A stretch of 64,000 bases of DNA, from assembly GCF_013407855.1 (NCBI RefSeq), contig NZ_JACBZH010000001.1, forward strand, positions 682,001 through 746,000, written 5' to 3'. The DNA is from Actinopolymorpha rutila (GTDB lineage Bacteria > Actinomycetota > Actinomycetes > Propionibacteriales > Actinopolymorphaceae). Of this stretch, positions 16,246 through 24,903 are shown piece after piece. Numbering within the stretch: the stretch's first letter is position 1; each line of letters starts with the position of its first letter. The position numbers and the translations under genes are program-made. The notes under the pieces were generated by a model. It did not search any database. It was not told where the DNA came from and saw only the letters and a list, made by a program, of their open reading frames with translations.

Positions 16246-17826
16246 TCACTGCACCTGGCTCAGGTCTGCCTGTGGGACCCAGTATCGGCTGAGCGGTCCG
16301 CTCGTGAGCCGCACGCGGAGTACGCCGCTGATCCAGGCGGCGGCGTCGTAGGTGACGTCGGTGTTCGCGCGCCGGGTGACATCGGCGGCGTCGACCCGCT
16401 TGCCCCTGCTGTCGTACTTCACGCCGTTGTAGGTGTGGGCTGCCAGCAGCACCGCGGGCCGGTCGCCGCGGAAGTCGACTTTCGCCATCACGCCGCGCAC
16501 CGTGCTCAGTCCCGCCCGCTCCGGTACCCACATCCGGCCGAGTGGGGTGCCCGTGCGCAGCAGGTAGTAGATGCCCCGGCCCTTCACCCGCATCCGCCGG
16601 ACCGTGGTGCCAACGACCGCGCGCGGCAGGGTGACGGTGCGGATGCCGGTGATTTCTCCCGTGCGCATGTCGAAGGTGTGCGCGACCTGCCGGCCGGGGG
16701 CCAGGTCGACCTGGTACGGCCGTGCCAGAATCGGGTATGGGTTGTCCCCGGCCATCTCCTCGGCCAGGCGGGCGAACTCGCTTCGTCCGGTGAGCAACCA
16801 GAGCTGGACCATCTGATCCACGTGCAGCAGGTGGTAGCTGTTGGCGGCCTCGGCGTCGTGGGTGAGGCAGTAGATCGAGCGTCCGCCCGGAACCCGCAGC
16901 ACGGACCGATAGTGATGGATCGTGGTGACCGCACCGTCGAACAACGCGAGCGCGCGCGGGTCGCGGGTGGCGCGGTAGTAGTCCCAGATGCCGAACGCCG
17001 CGAACATGTGGCCGTTGAACACCAGGTCGGCCTGCTCGGGTGAACCGTACGGATACTCCACCAGCCACAGCAGGTGGTGGCGATCGGTGAGAACCACCCA
17101 CGGTGCCCGGGGATCGGGGGGCAGCAGGAAGCTCGCGAACGTGCGGTCGGCGGCGTCGCGCCACCTCTGGTCGCCGGTGGCTTCGGCCAGTTCGATGAAG
17201 AACGCGAGTATTTTGCCCTGGGCCAGCGCGCTGTACCACGGCCCGTGCATCGTCTCGGCGGGGCTTCGGTGCAGGGGGAAGTCGAAGTCGTACGGGTGGA
17301 ACCACGCGCCCCGCGACACGACGCGGCGTTCGTACAGTCGCCTCGCCTGGGCCAGGGCGCGGTTCAGGTAGAAACGGTCACCGGTGAGTTCGTAGGACGT
17401 GATGTTCTCCAGCCCGTACTTGGCCTGGTAGTTGGGGTGGTTGTACTGCCGGCCGGAAACTACCCGCATCCGCACACCGTGCGCGTCGTGCTTCTCGTGG
17501 TCGACCCGTGGCGCAACCGTGTCGCGGAACGGCCGCTGGATCCCGGTTAGGAAACGAGCGGGGTACCCGCTCCTGAGGAAGTGGAACGGCACAGGCTGGC
17601 GGGCGACGGCGGCCGGGGTCGACGTCGGGCGCATGATCGGTGCCGAAGCCGGCGACTTCCCGCCCATGCCTTCGGCAGAGGGATCGCATCCGGCGACAAG
17701 TACGACTGCCACGACCAGGCCGACCACAAAACCTAGTACGGACGACACCAGCCGCTTCTTGTGCGGGCCTGGCGGCGTGCGAGAACCGGCGAACGGTCCG
17801 GCTTCGGTCAGCCCGTCATCGCTCAT
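16246..17826 (-). CDS. D-glucuronyl C5-epimerase-like secreted lipoprotein
   Basis: A 526-residue exported protein. A basic stretch and membrane segment, KKRLVSSVLGFVVGLVVAVV, end in the lipobox VAGC, so it is probably lipid-anchored outside the cell. The rest resembles the C-terminal catalytic domain of D-glucuronyl C5-epimerases, with GRQYNHPNYQAKYGLENI, FHPYDFDFPLHRS, MHGPWYSALAQGKILAFFIE and VFNGHMFAAFGIWDYYRATRD. It may act on uronic-acid glycans, by family only. The ATG at 17826 has a GGGAG upstream but close; a GTG at 17913 is an alternative start. A broken IS110 transposase lies just upstream and may have replaced the original promoter. Confidence 0.72.
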   Translation of the reverse strand: MSDDGLTEAGPFAGSRTPPGPHKKRLVSSVLGFVVGLVVAVVLVAGCDPSAEGMGGKSPASAPIMRPTSTPAAVARQPVPFHFLRSGYPARFLTGIQRPFRDTVAPRVDHEKHDAHGVRMRVVSGRQYNHPNYQAKYGLENITSYELTGDRFYLNRALAQARRLYERRVVSRGAWFHPYDFDFPLHRSPAETMHGPWYSALAQGKILAFFIELAEATGDQRWRDAADRTFASFLLPPDPRAPWVVLTDRHHLLWLVEYPYGSPEQADLVFNGHMFAAFGIWDYYRATRDPRALALFDGAVTTIHHYRSVLRVPGGRSIYCLTHDAEAANSYHLLHVDQMVQLWLLTGRSEFARLAEEMAGDNPYPILARPYQVDLAPGRQVAHTFDMRTGEITGIRTVTLPRAVVGTTVRRMRVKGRGIYYLLRTGTPLGRMWVPERAGLSTVRGVMAKVDFRGDRPAVLLAAHTYNGVKYDSRGKRVDAADVTRRANTDVTYDAAAWISGVLRVRLTSGPLSRYWVPQADLSQVQ

Positions 17827-17949
17827 GGCTCCCGCAGGTGGTAGTGGCTCCGTCGCGGTGAGCGCCCGGGTGCGCCCGAAGGGCGAGTTACCCCCCGGTA
17901 GTCGTAGTGACACGCCGTCCCGGGCCCGGCGAACCCGGGGCGGACGGAC

Positions 17950-18902
17950 TCACCGAAGCCGGGAACAGGTCGAGGCGCGGGTCACGGGTGCGGTGCCGGC
18001 GTAACAGCGTCGTCGGCCGGCGTCGGCGAACCGCGCAGGGGCGTCGCCGAACTCCCCGAGGACCCGGCCACCAGAGACCACACCCAGCCCAGGGACGCTG
18101 CGCAGGATCTCGGCGTCGGGATGATCGGCCAGCTGCGAAGCGAGCTCCGCCTCCAGATCGCGGATGGCGGCGCTGGCCTCCCGAATCGTGCGTACCAGCG
18201 TCTGAACGACCAGACCCATTGAGCGCTCCACCCGCACTGGCTGGTGCAGCTGCGGCGCAGCGAAGACCCGGTGCAGCCGGGCGACTTCGCACGCACACCA
18301 CGGCCGGTGGTGGCGAGCAGTTCTGCGACGTCGGAGTCGTCCAGTGCGGCCGCGGCCGTCGGCGTGGGTGCGGCGGACAGGACGGCTGCTGCGGCGTTGG
18401 TAGCCAGGTTCGAACGCTTCAAGCGCAGCAGGGAAGAACTCCCGCAACACCGAGCGGAGCCGTCCCACGTCGCGGCACCGCATCCACACCGCGTCCTGGT
18501 GTGCACGGGCAAGCACCCCGATCGACCGAACCTGCAGGGAGTCGTCGGGGATCGGGCGGTGGTGGGCTGCGTCGGCGCGCAGCAGGCCAGCACCTGGGCG
18601 TCACCCGGGTCGGACTTCGCACCCGACACCGCGTACCGGTCCCGGTCCACTGCTTTCGGGTTGATCGAGAACACCTGGCGCCCAGCCGCCACCAGACCTG
18701 CTGCCAGCAGGCCCCGGTCGGTCTCCAACGCCACAGGTACCGGTGCCTGGGCATCGTGTTCGGCCAACAGGCCAACCAGTTCAGCGAACCCGGTCACGTT
18801 GTCGCTGATCCGCCGGTTGACCAGTACGCGTCCTTCGACGTCGACGAGGGCGACCTGGTGATGCTGCTCGCTCCAGTCGATACCGCAGAAGATCTTCGCC
18901 AC
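17950..18902 (-). pseudogene. IS110-family transposase, multiply frameshifted and 3'-truncated
   Basis: The minus strand starts with KIFCGIDWSEQHHQVALVD and reaches GAKSDPGDAQVLA, the DEDD domain of an IS110 transposase. The frame then shifts to ARAHQDAVWMRCRDVGRLRS, back to DDSDVAELLATTGRG, and again to ELASQLADHPDAEILRSVPG and LGEFGDAPARFADA. It stops after RRCYAGTAPVTRAS, short of the usual end. At least three frame changes are needed, so it is dead. It is a different lineage from the IS110 copy at 11845, judging by its N-terminus. It separates the epimerase gene from its upstream region. Confidence 0.82.
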
Positions 18903-19028
18903 TGTTCGTCCTTCCCTTCGGGCAGTCACCAGATGATCCCGAGGAGCCCGAGGCGCCCTAATGGAAGCGCTCGGCGGGCGAGCTGTCCGACTGACAGGAG
19001 AGGAAGCTCAGAGGCTTTCGGTGGTCAG

Positions 19029-20690
19029 TTAGAAGATGGCGTGTAGCCAGCTGGTGCTGGTGGCGTGACTGTGTAGCCGCTGGAGAGGCGCGCAGGTCGT
19101 AAGGTCGGTGGTGTTGCGGGTTTGGCGGAACCAGCGCCGTAAGGCCCACAGGTCACGGAGGATCGCGTATCCACACATTCGCGCCTCGGCTCCTGGCCGG
19201 TTGAGCAGGTCGGCCGCGAGCATCGCGAGGTGGTTGGCCGTGGCTTCGTCCGCCATGAAGTGCAGGTAACGGAACAGGTTCTCCAGGTCGAGATCTGTCG
19301 GCCCGATGCAGGCGGATTCCAGGTCGATCGGTATCGCCTGTCCGATCGGTGTCAGAACGGCGTTTCCTGGCGAGGCGTCGGTGTGGTTGAGAGCGAGTGG
19401 CACGAGCGACATCGCTTGGAACGCCTCGCTGAGCAGCTCGGCGAGACGATCGCCGATGGTCACCTCCAGGGCGCCGCGTTCCACCAGTTCGGCCAGGTCG
19501 GTGTGAGCCCGCGTAGCGTCGAGGTCGTAGTACCTCGTCGATGTACATCCGGCTGATCGGGCCAACGCGATGTCGGTGGTGTGGAGGACCTGTAGCCGAG
19601 ACCACAAATCTGCTAGCGCGTCCTTCCTGACCGCCGACTCTAGTCCGGGCCAGGCCTCGTGGAGATTGCCGCCGGGGAGGCGGGCGCTGGCCATCCACTC
19701 GTGCCCGTCGATGAGCCCGTAGCCGAGGACCGCGGGGTACCCGACCCCAGCGGGCAGGTGCCGTGCGAGGTTGACCTCCCTGGAAAGCGCGTTGCGCCGG
19801 AGCTTGCCCACGCGTACGACGACTTCCTCAGCCAGCCACACTTCGTTGGACCACGCGAAGGGGACGCGGAATGCGTGGGCCACGTTCGTGTCGAAGCGCG
19901 CGAGTATCTGGTCGCCCCGAGCCTGCATCGCAGCCGCCTCCTGCCCGGCGTCATCTGCATTGGATGCTGCTGGCGGGACCTCCGCCGTACCGTCGCCGGT
20001 CGAAGTAGGCCAGTGACCATTCGTCTGGGCAGGTTGCAGGAACGAGGAGGCAGCGGGACCTGTAACGCGGTTGTTGCGGCCTCGCTCGACTACTCGTCGA
20101 AGCCGTGGCAGCCAGGGATGGTCGGGACGACGGGCAGCGAGGTTGTCGATGAGCCATCCGCGCCGCTCGTCGTCGAGCATTTCGTGAATGTCATCGAAGT
20201 CCTGCCAGTCCTTGGATCGCAACATCGGCGACTTGTACAACAAGGCGACCTCAGGTCCGACGAACGGTAGACCTCGCTCTGTGGTGAGCGTCATCAGCGA
20301 GTGAGGGCGGCGCACGTTTCCGGTCCCACGGTGGTACACCCACTCATCGCCATCGGATGCGGTGAGCATGATCGTGATGGGGCAGGGATGGGAGTCGTCA
20401 GGTATCACGAAGCCGTACGGGCCTGGCTTGAGTTGCTCATCTGGTGTCCACTCGCGGCGTTCACCGGTCGCGGGATTCGCAAGGACGGGTCGCGGATCAC
20501 TGAAGGTGTCGGCTAGGTAGTCGACATCGCGGTAGAGGATGGCGATGTCCACGTCGCTGTGGGGTCGACGGACGCGCCGGGCGAACAGGTCAACCGCCCA
20601 TCCGCCAGCTACCCAGTACGGGCGGTCGTAGGAACGGAACAGGTCACGAACGATGGCGAGCGGGGTCGAATCTTCGACGAGGCTCTGCAT
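19029..20690 (-). CDS. Fusion of aminoglycoside/lincosamide nucleotidyltransferase and APH kinase
   Basis: A 553-residue two-domain protein. Residues 1-200 are nucleotidyltransferase-like: YWVAGGWAVDLFARRVRRPH then SDVDIAI gives the GG-W and DxD pattern of ANT(2'')/Lnu-type enzymes, and MLRSKDWQDFDDIHEML is also typical. A Ser/Pro/Thr/Ala-rich linker follows at about 205-245. The C-terminal 300 residues are an APH-type kinase, with VWLAEEVVVRVGKLRRN, LALNHTDASPGNAVL (HxDxxxxN) and IPIDLESACIGPTDLDLENL. The ATG at 20690 has GGAGGAG 7 bases upstream. Both active sites look intact. Substrates are inferred from family only. It lies alone between an IS remnant and gene-free DNA. Confidence 0.82.
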   Translation of the reverse strand: MQSLVEDSTPLAIVRDLFRSYDRPYWVAGGWAVDLFARRVRRPHSDVDIAILYRDVDYLADTFSDPRPVLANPATGERREWTPDEQLKPGPYGFVIPDDSHPCPITIMLTASDGDEWVYHRGTGNVRRPHSLMTLTTERGLPFVGPEVALLYKSPMLRSKDWQDFDDIHEMLDDERRGWLIDNLAARRPDHPWLPRLRRVVERGRNNRVTGPAASSFLQPAQTNGHWPTSTGDGTAEVPPAASNADDAGQEAAAMQARGDQILARFDTNVAHAFRVPFAWSNEVWLAEEVVVRVGKLRRNALSREVNLARHLPAGVGYPAVLGYGLIDGHEWMASARLPGGNLHEAWPGLESAVRKDALADLWSRLQVLHTTDIALARSAGCTSTRYYDLDATRAHTDLAELVERGALEVTIGDRLAELLSEAFQAMSLVPLALNHTDASPGNAVLTPIGQAIPIDLESACIGPTDLDLENLFRYLHFMADEATANHLAMLAADLLNRPGAEARMCGYAILRDLWALRRWFRQTRNTTDLTTCAPLQRLHSHATSTSWLHAIF

Positions 20691-21274
20691 GGAAGGGCTC
20701 CTCCGCAAGGAATGTGACGCGGTGAGCCCGAAGGGATCGGGGGCGGCTAGGAGTCGCAGGGAGGCGTCACCACGCTGAACAGATCGCGCATGGAAACCGC
20801 CTCCCTTCCTGCCCCGAGATCCGGGTCAGGCTAACACGGTAGGTGAGTAATGATCACCACTCGTACCGCGGCTCCATTGACCCCAGTCTGACCCCAACGA
20901 GCTGCAACAACGAATGACGATGAGCACCAGGCCGATGACCTCCCGAACGCAAGGGATGCGCCTTGATGCGTTCGCTGAGTCACCCGATCGCGCGTTCCCG
21001 CTACTCCTCGCCTTTCGAGCTGAGCGCCAGACCTGACGCGTGACGTGGAGAGCACGGCGGCACACAGACGACACATGGGTTAGGAACCCATCCTCACTCG
21101 TCCAGACCTGTCCACCGATGGCTCATCCACGCTGCCAGGTCGGCTCGTACGCCGTCGATAGTTCAAGATCATCTGGATGGTCTCGCTCGTAGTTGCACGT
21201 GCGTTGCACGGTGCGCCGGAAGTGACCGACCTCTGTATCTGTCGAGACAGGCAACTCCATGGCGACCGCCCGAC
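20691..21274. other. Intergenic stretch without a supported gene
   Basis: About 580 bp lies between the fusion gene start and the aldo-keto reductase fragment. Two overlapping minus-strand frames at 20826-21076 are open, but neither has a ribosome binding site, codon bias or recognisable motif. I see nothing else here apart from the fusion gene's leader. Confidence 0.5.
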
Positions 21275-21346
21275 ATGGAATATCGTGCGATCGGGAATGC
21301 GGGTCTTAGCGTGGAGGGGATATGCGGGGGTGTCTCGCTCGACATC
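21275..21346 (+). pseudogene. Aldo/keto reductase N-terminal fragment
   Basis: From the ATG at 21275 the frame reads MEYRAIGNAGLSVEGICGG, which matches the conserved first strand of aldo/keto reductases. Similarity stops after about two dozen codons, and the sequence runs into the leader of the next gene. It is a truncated relic, probably cut when the following oxidoreductase region was joined here. Confidence 0.6.
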
Positions 21347-21422
21347 TCGGCGGCACCGCTTCAGACGCCAAGGATTGCGGCCCGCACCTTCCGGTCGGTC
21401 GAACTGGGCGAAAGGGATACCG

Positions 21423-22334
21423 ATGAGAGCGTGCGGAGTGTCCGGGCCGGGCGGGGACGTCGGCCTGCTGGACCTGCCCGATCCACCGTCTCCCGGCCCC
21501 GGTCAAGTCCTGGTGGCGGTCGAGGCAGCCGGAGTCGGACCATGGGATGGTCTGCTCAACGGAGCTGGCTGGGACGTGGGATTGCACCCGCCAGCGGCAC
21601 TGGGGGTAGAAGGCGCGGGCCGAGTGCTGGCAGTCGGCGCCGATGTCGATGAGTTCGCAGTCGGCGACCAGGTGCTCGCGCATGAGGCCCCGCTGCCCGG
21701 GGGTAGCGGCTTCTGGGCCGAACGCGTCCTGCTCACCGCGGCTGATGCGGCGCCGTGCCCGTCCGGGCTGACGCCCGCGGAAGCGGCAGCATTGCCGGTC
21801 AACGGCCTCACCGCGTGGCAGGCCCTGGCAGCGCTGGAGCTCAGGCGAGGGCAGCGACTCCTGATCACCAACGGGGCCGGCAACACCGGCTCGCTGGCCA
21901 TTCAACTCGCCGCAGCCATGGGCATCGAGGTGACCGCAACCGCATCCGCCTCTGCCACCGATCGACTGCGCGGCCTCGGAGCGGCACAGGTCGTCGACTA
22001 CCACGACCAAGATTGGCCGGACCAGGTACGCGGACAGTTCGACGGTGCGCTGACCGCCGCAACCGGCACAGCGGCGGCCGCCATGCCCCTGGTGCGCGAC
22101 GGCGGGCGGCTGTGCTCCCTGACCTTCGACGCACCCGCACCCGAACGCGCCATCACCACCACGGACCTGACCGTCCAACCCGATGCCACGCAGCTCGCCG
22201 AGCTGGCGAAGCAGCTCAGCGAAGGGACATTGCACCTGACGCCAGAACCTCTCCCGCTGCGCGAGGGGCCGACCGCTCTCACCCGCGCCGAAGCCGGACG
22301 GACCGGTGGGAGAAAGATCGTGCTCATCCCCTGA
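21423..22334 (+). CDS. MDR-family NADP-dependent oxidoreductase (quinone reductase-like)
   Basis: A 303-residue zinc-independent medium-chain reductase. The N-terminal GroES-like half includes GPGQVLVAVEAAGVGPWDGL and LGVEGAGRVLAVGADVDEFAVGD. The cofactor half has LLITNGAGNTGSLAIQLAAA, in which the usual GAGGVG is NGAGNTG, and GLGAAQVVDYHDQDW. No catalytic or structural zinc ligands are present, as expected for quinone oxidoreductases. The ATG at 21423 follows AAAGGGA; the frame is open upstream to 21177, but that part is unrelated to the family and overlaps the aldo/keto fragment. Its partner and substrate are unknown. Confidence 0.85.
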   Translation: MRACGVSGPGGDVGLLDLPDPPSPGPGQVLVAVEAAGVGPWDGLLNGAGWDVGLHPPAALGVEGAGRVLAVGADVDEFAVGDQVLAHEAPLPGGSGFWAERVLLTAADAAPCPSGLTPAEAAALPVNGLTAWQALAALELRRGQRLLITNGAGNTGSLAIQLAAAMGIEVTATASASATDRLRGLGAAQVVDYHDQDWPDQVRGQFDGALTAATGTAAAAMPLVRDGGRLCSLTFDAPAPERAITTTDLTVQPDATQLAELAKQLSEGTLHLTPEPLPLREGPTALTRAEAGRTGGRKIVLIP

Positions 22335-22460
22335 GCAAGCACAGCGCGACCGGCCGCCTCTCGCACGGCACATACCCCGGACCGCAGCCGGCTCCGGGCC
22401 GCCTCGTAGTGCGTAGCCGTTTCCGTTCCCAAACGGTGTGGGGACTGTCAAGATCCCGCT

Positions 22461-22586
22461 ATGAGCCGTCACAACCCAGGGATGCCGGCCTGGGCCTGGG
22501 TCCTGCTCGTGGTCTGCGTCTGTGCTCCCGTGCTCGCCTTCATCGTGATGTTCGCGATCTTCCTGTCGATGTACGGCGACCCCTGA
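22461..22586 (+). CDS. Small single-pass membrane protein (41 aa)
   Basis: The ATG at 22461 opens a 41-codon frame: a polar start MSRHNPGMPAWAW, a hydrophobic helix VLLVVCVCAPVLAFIVMF and a short tail ending YGDP. This is a clear one-pass membrane peptide with N-terminal Pro/Trp residues. There is no obvious ribosome binding site, so expression is uncertain. It follows the oxidoreductase by 126 bp. No family is recognised. The 22587-22845 stretch shows no other gene. Confidence 0.55.
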   Translation: MSRHNPGMPAWAWVLLVVCVCAPVLAFIVMFAIFLSMYGDP

Positions 22587-22845
22587 GGCACCCGTTCGAT
22601 CCAGCCGCACCGACACGACCCCAACCTTCGGGGTAACGATCCTGGCCGCGATCTGGCCACGCAGCCCCGTCAAGAGGCGCCAGATGATCATGAGTACCGA
22701 TCTGCAAACGCGCAGGTCGACCCGGATCCGAGCAGTCCCTGGACATCTCGGGCCGATCTAGTCGTCTGGGAGCCGCCTCGCATCCTTCACCACGGCGAAC
22801 GACGCGTCGTGCTCGCCGGCGTCGGCGCCGAGGACGATCACGGCG

Positions 22846-23451
22846 TCACCGGCTGCAGCCGCACGATGGCGATCTCGCTGGGCGATGGGTGGCGTCGAAT
22901 CCTTCGAGGAACTCCCTGATCTCCCGCTTGGACTTGAGCACGTGCCGAGTCGCGTGTTGCCCATGCTGGGCAATGATCGCGAGCTCGCCTTCGTTCGCGC
23001 GTCGGTCCCGCCAGAGGACCGGGATCAGGCGCCATTCATCGCGCAACCGTTGCCAGGCCGAGTACTCACATCCTTCTGGTAGCTGGCCCGGCATTCGGAA
23101 GCCGCGCAGGAACGCTCGTCCCGCGCACCGCCACCACGGCGTGGCGAGGACCACCACGGCGTCGGCGCGTTCGAGACGGAGATCGAGTGTCTCCGTGTAG
23201 TTGCCATCGGCGATCCACGCGTCGCCCGCAAGGATGCCACGTTGCTTCTCGCGCCACTCGGCCTCTGACGGTTCGACCCAGCCGGGCTTCCAGAACTGGA
23301 TGTCCAGATGAATGAGGGGCAAGCCGGACTTGGCAGCAAGGGCGTGTGAGAGCGTGGATTTCCCGGCCCCGGCCTGCCCAGTGACGATGATGCGGCGTCC
23401 TGGCGGCACAGGTTGAGCAGAATCGGATACAGCTGAGGAAGTAGACGACAC
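22846..23451 (-). CDS. P-loop adenylate kinase-like ATPase (topology-modulation/FlaR type)
   Basis: A 201-residue P-loop protein. The Walker A motif is RRIIVTGQAGAGKSTLSHAL near residue 25, followed by LPLIHLDIQFWKPGWVEPSE and DAWIADGNYTETLDLRLERA. The pattern matches the DNA topology modulation/FlaR-like branch of adenylate-kinase-fold proteins, as does WWRCAGRAFLRGFRMPGQLP. The GTG at 23451 has AAGGGG just upstream. The family is thought to phosphorylate or sense small molecules, but the true substrate is unknown. No operon partner is seen. The next 399 bp (23452-23850) hold no supported gene. Confidence 0.75.
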   Translation of the reverse strand: MSSTSSAVSDSAQPVPPGRRIIVTGQAGAGKSTLSHALAAKSGLPLIHLDIQFWKPGWVEPSEAEWREKQRGILAGDAWIADGNYTETLDLRLERADAVVVLATPWWRCAGRAFLRGFRMPGQLPEGCEYSAWQRLRDEWRLIPVLWRDRRANEGELAIIAQHGQHATRHVLKSKREIREFLEGFDATHRPARSPSCGCSR

Positions 23452-23850
23452 AGGGACCCCTTTTGGGTTCTCGAGACGAGGCCGCTAGCCAGCGCACGGC
23501 AGGCGCACCGGCAGTGCAGGCGGATAAGGCTCGCTGTGCCGCACATCAAGGGCAGCACGCGATGACAGGCCACTCACGACCTACAACGTCAACGCGCGCT
23601 TGAACGACCGGGCATTCCTCAGCTCCTCGCAGGGTCACTCGCTGCCCGAACCCTAGCGCCTCGTCTGGCTAGGCGGTACCCGGGACGCCCCCCAGCATGA
23701 CCCCAACGCCCGCACCTGGTCGACGACCTACGGAGCGTGGACGAGCACGTCGCGATCATGTTGATGTGCCTTTGCGAGGCAGGAGTAAGGGGTCATGGGC
23801 GCGCCAAGCCCTGCCGGCACCCTGTGGGGGTCTCGGGGAGAGGAACCGCC

Positions 23851-24552
23851 TCAGGAAGCTTGCCTACTTATCTCAGCGTGGTGCCAGGTCACGTCCCACT
23901 TGCCATCCGCGCCGGTCAGCATCGCGTAGCCCACCCGTTCCTTGGTTCGTGGACCGGCCCGGACGATCCGCAGGTCGCGCCCATCGGGTAGTCGATCCTC
24001 ATACGTCCAGGGGTCGGGTACGTGACCGCAGAGCACCAGGTTTGCGCCGACGTTGGCGAGCATGCGCAGCGAGGCGTCGCGGTCTGCGTCGGAAATGTTG
24101 GCATCGTAGGTCGGATGTCCTGGCGGCCAGATGGAGTTCCACGGGTTCCCTGGCATGCCGTGGCACACCCATACCCCATCGGTGAGGAGGAACTCCTCAG
24201 GAAGGTCGCGCAACCAGGCCAGGTCGGCTGGCGCTATCAGAGCCTGGCCCGCACCAACCTCGTCAAGCCAAGGGCCGGCGGGATCGGAACGGCGGAGTCT
24301 CATCCACAGCGTGTGCGGCCAGCGCGGAGTACCCCAGTCCATGAGGTACCGGTCATGGTTACCGGGGACCGTCCTGATGTCTTCGGCGCGCAGCAACCCG
24401 ATCGTCTCTCCTGGCGGATCAGGCGAGAACGGGCACTCCAGAATGTCTCCAGCGAACACCAACACGTCTGGGGCGTGGCCCTTCATCGCGGCCACCGCGG
24501 CCTCAAGGGCTGCGATGTTGCCCTCAGTGTCTGAGATCAGGCCGATCCTCAT
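23851..24552 (-). CDS. Metallophosphoesterase (calcineurin-like) with atypical metal sites
   Basis: A 233-residue calcineurin-type phosphoesterase of the YfcE/diadenosine tetraphosphatase kind. The expected motifs appear in order: MRIGLISDTEGN, FAGDILECP, TVPGNHDRYLMDW, VCHGMPGNPW and LVLCGHVPDPW. Two are unusual. The first motif has E where the family has H (SDxHGN becomes SDTEGN), and the last has GHVP where GHTH/GHxH is usual. The remaining D, N and H ligands are present, so metal binding may be changed rather than lost. The ATG at 24552 fits the domain start. Its gene lies just before a tRNA-Gly remnant. Confidence 0.78.
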   Translation of the reverse strand: MRIGLISDTEGNIAALEAAVAAMKGHAPDVLVFAGDILECPFSPDPPGETIGLLRAEDIRTVPGNHDRYLMDWGTPRWPHTLWMRLRRSDPAGPWLDEVGAGQALIAPADLAWLRDLPEEFLLTDGVWVCHGMPGNPWNSIWPPGHPTYDANISDADRDASLRMLANVGANLVLCGHVPDPWTYEDRLPDGRDLRIVRAGPRTKERVGYAMLTGADGKWDVTWHHAEISRQAS

Positions 24553-24653
24553 GCCGGGCAACCTACGAGATCACACCAACGGCGGTCCATCGCTGTCCAG
24601 CATCCGCCGGCCGCTCCGGCCGAGTTGCTCTGCCTGAGCGCCCGGCCACTACG

Positions 24654-24698
24654 CTTCCCAAGCTGGCAGCGCGGGTTCGATACCCGCCACCCGCTCCA
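24654..24698 (+). tRNA. tRNA-Gly(CCC) 3'-half remnant, possible attachment site
   Basis: Forty-five bases match a tRNA-Gly from the anticodon loop (CTTCCCAAG) through the T arm (GCGGGTTCGATACCCGC) to acceptor CACCCGCTCCA with CCA. The 5' acceptor arm GCGGGTG is absent upstream, and the anticodon stem is unpaired on its 5' side, though GCTC-TGCCT-GAGC could be a decayed D arm. Integration into tRNA 3' ends duplicates exactly this portion, so it may be an attR-type scar; a decayed tRNA is the alternative. No full copy of this tRNA is in the window. Confidence 0.6.
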
Positions 24699-24903
24699 GG
24701 TACCACGACGGGCGTAGCCAGGCACGATGCGTCTACTCAGAACTGCGTACACGCTGCCATCCGCCGGTCGGAGGCCCCAGCTGCCTCGACGGCGCGATGA
24801 TCGACTCCGTAAACCCTCCCAGGCGCTCGTCACCGGCGCCTCGACCAGCGCGCGCCGACCACGTGGACACGTGGACTCCCGCCAGCAAGAGATGGGGTCG
24901 AAT

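Noticed and set aside
20826-21076. Two overlapping minus-strand frames of about 80 codons
   Set aside because: No ribosome binding site, no codon bias and no recognisable family; both frames are equally open.
23526-23560. GCCGCACATCAAGGGCAGCAC, resembling the cassette terminal repeat
   Set aside because: Only about half of one unit matches and no partner end is seen nearby.
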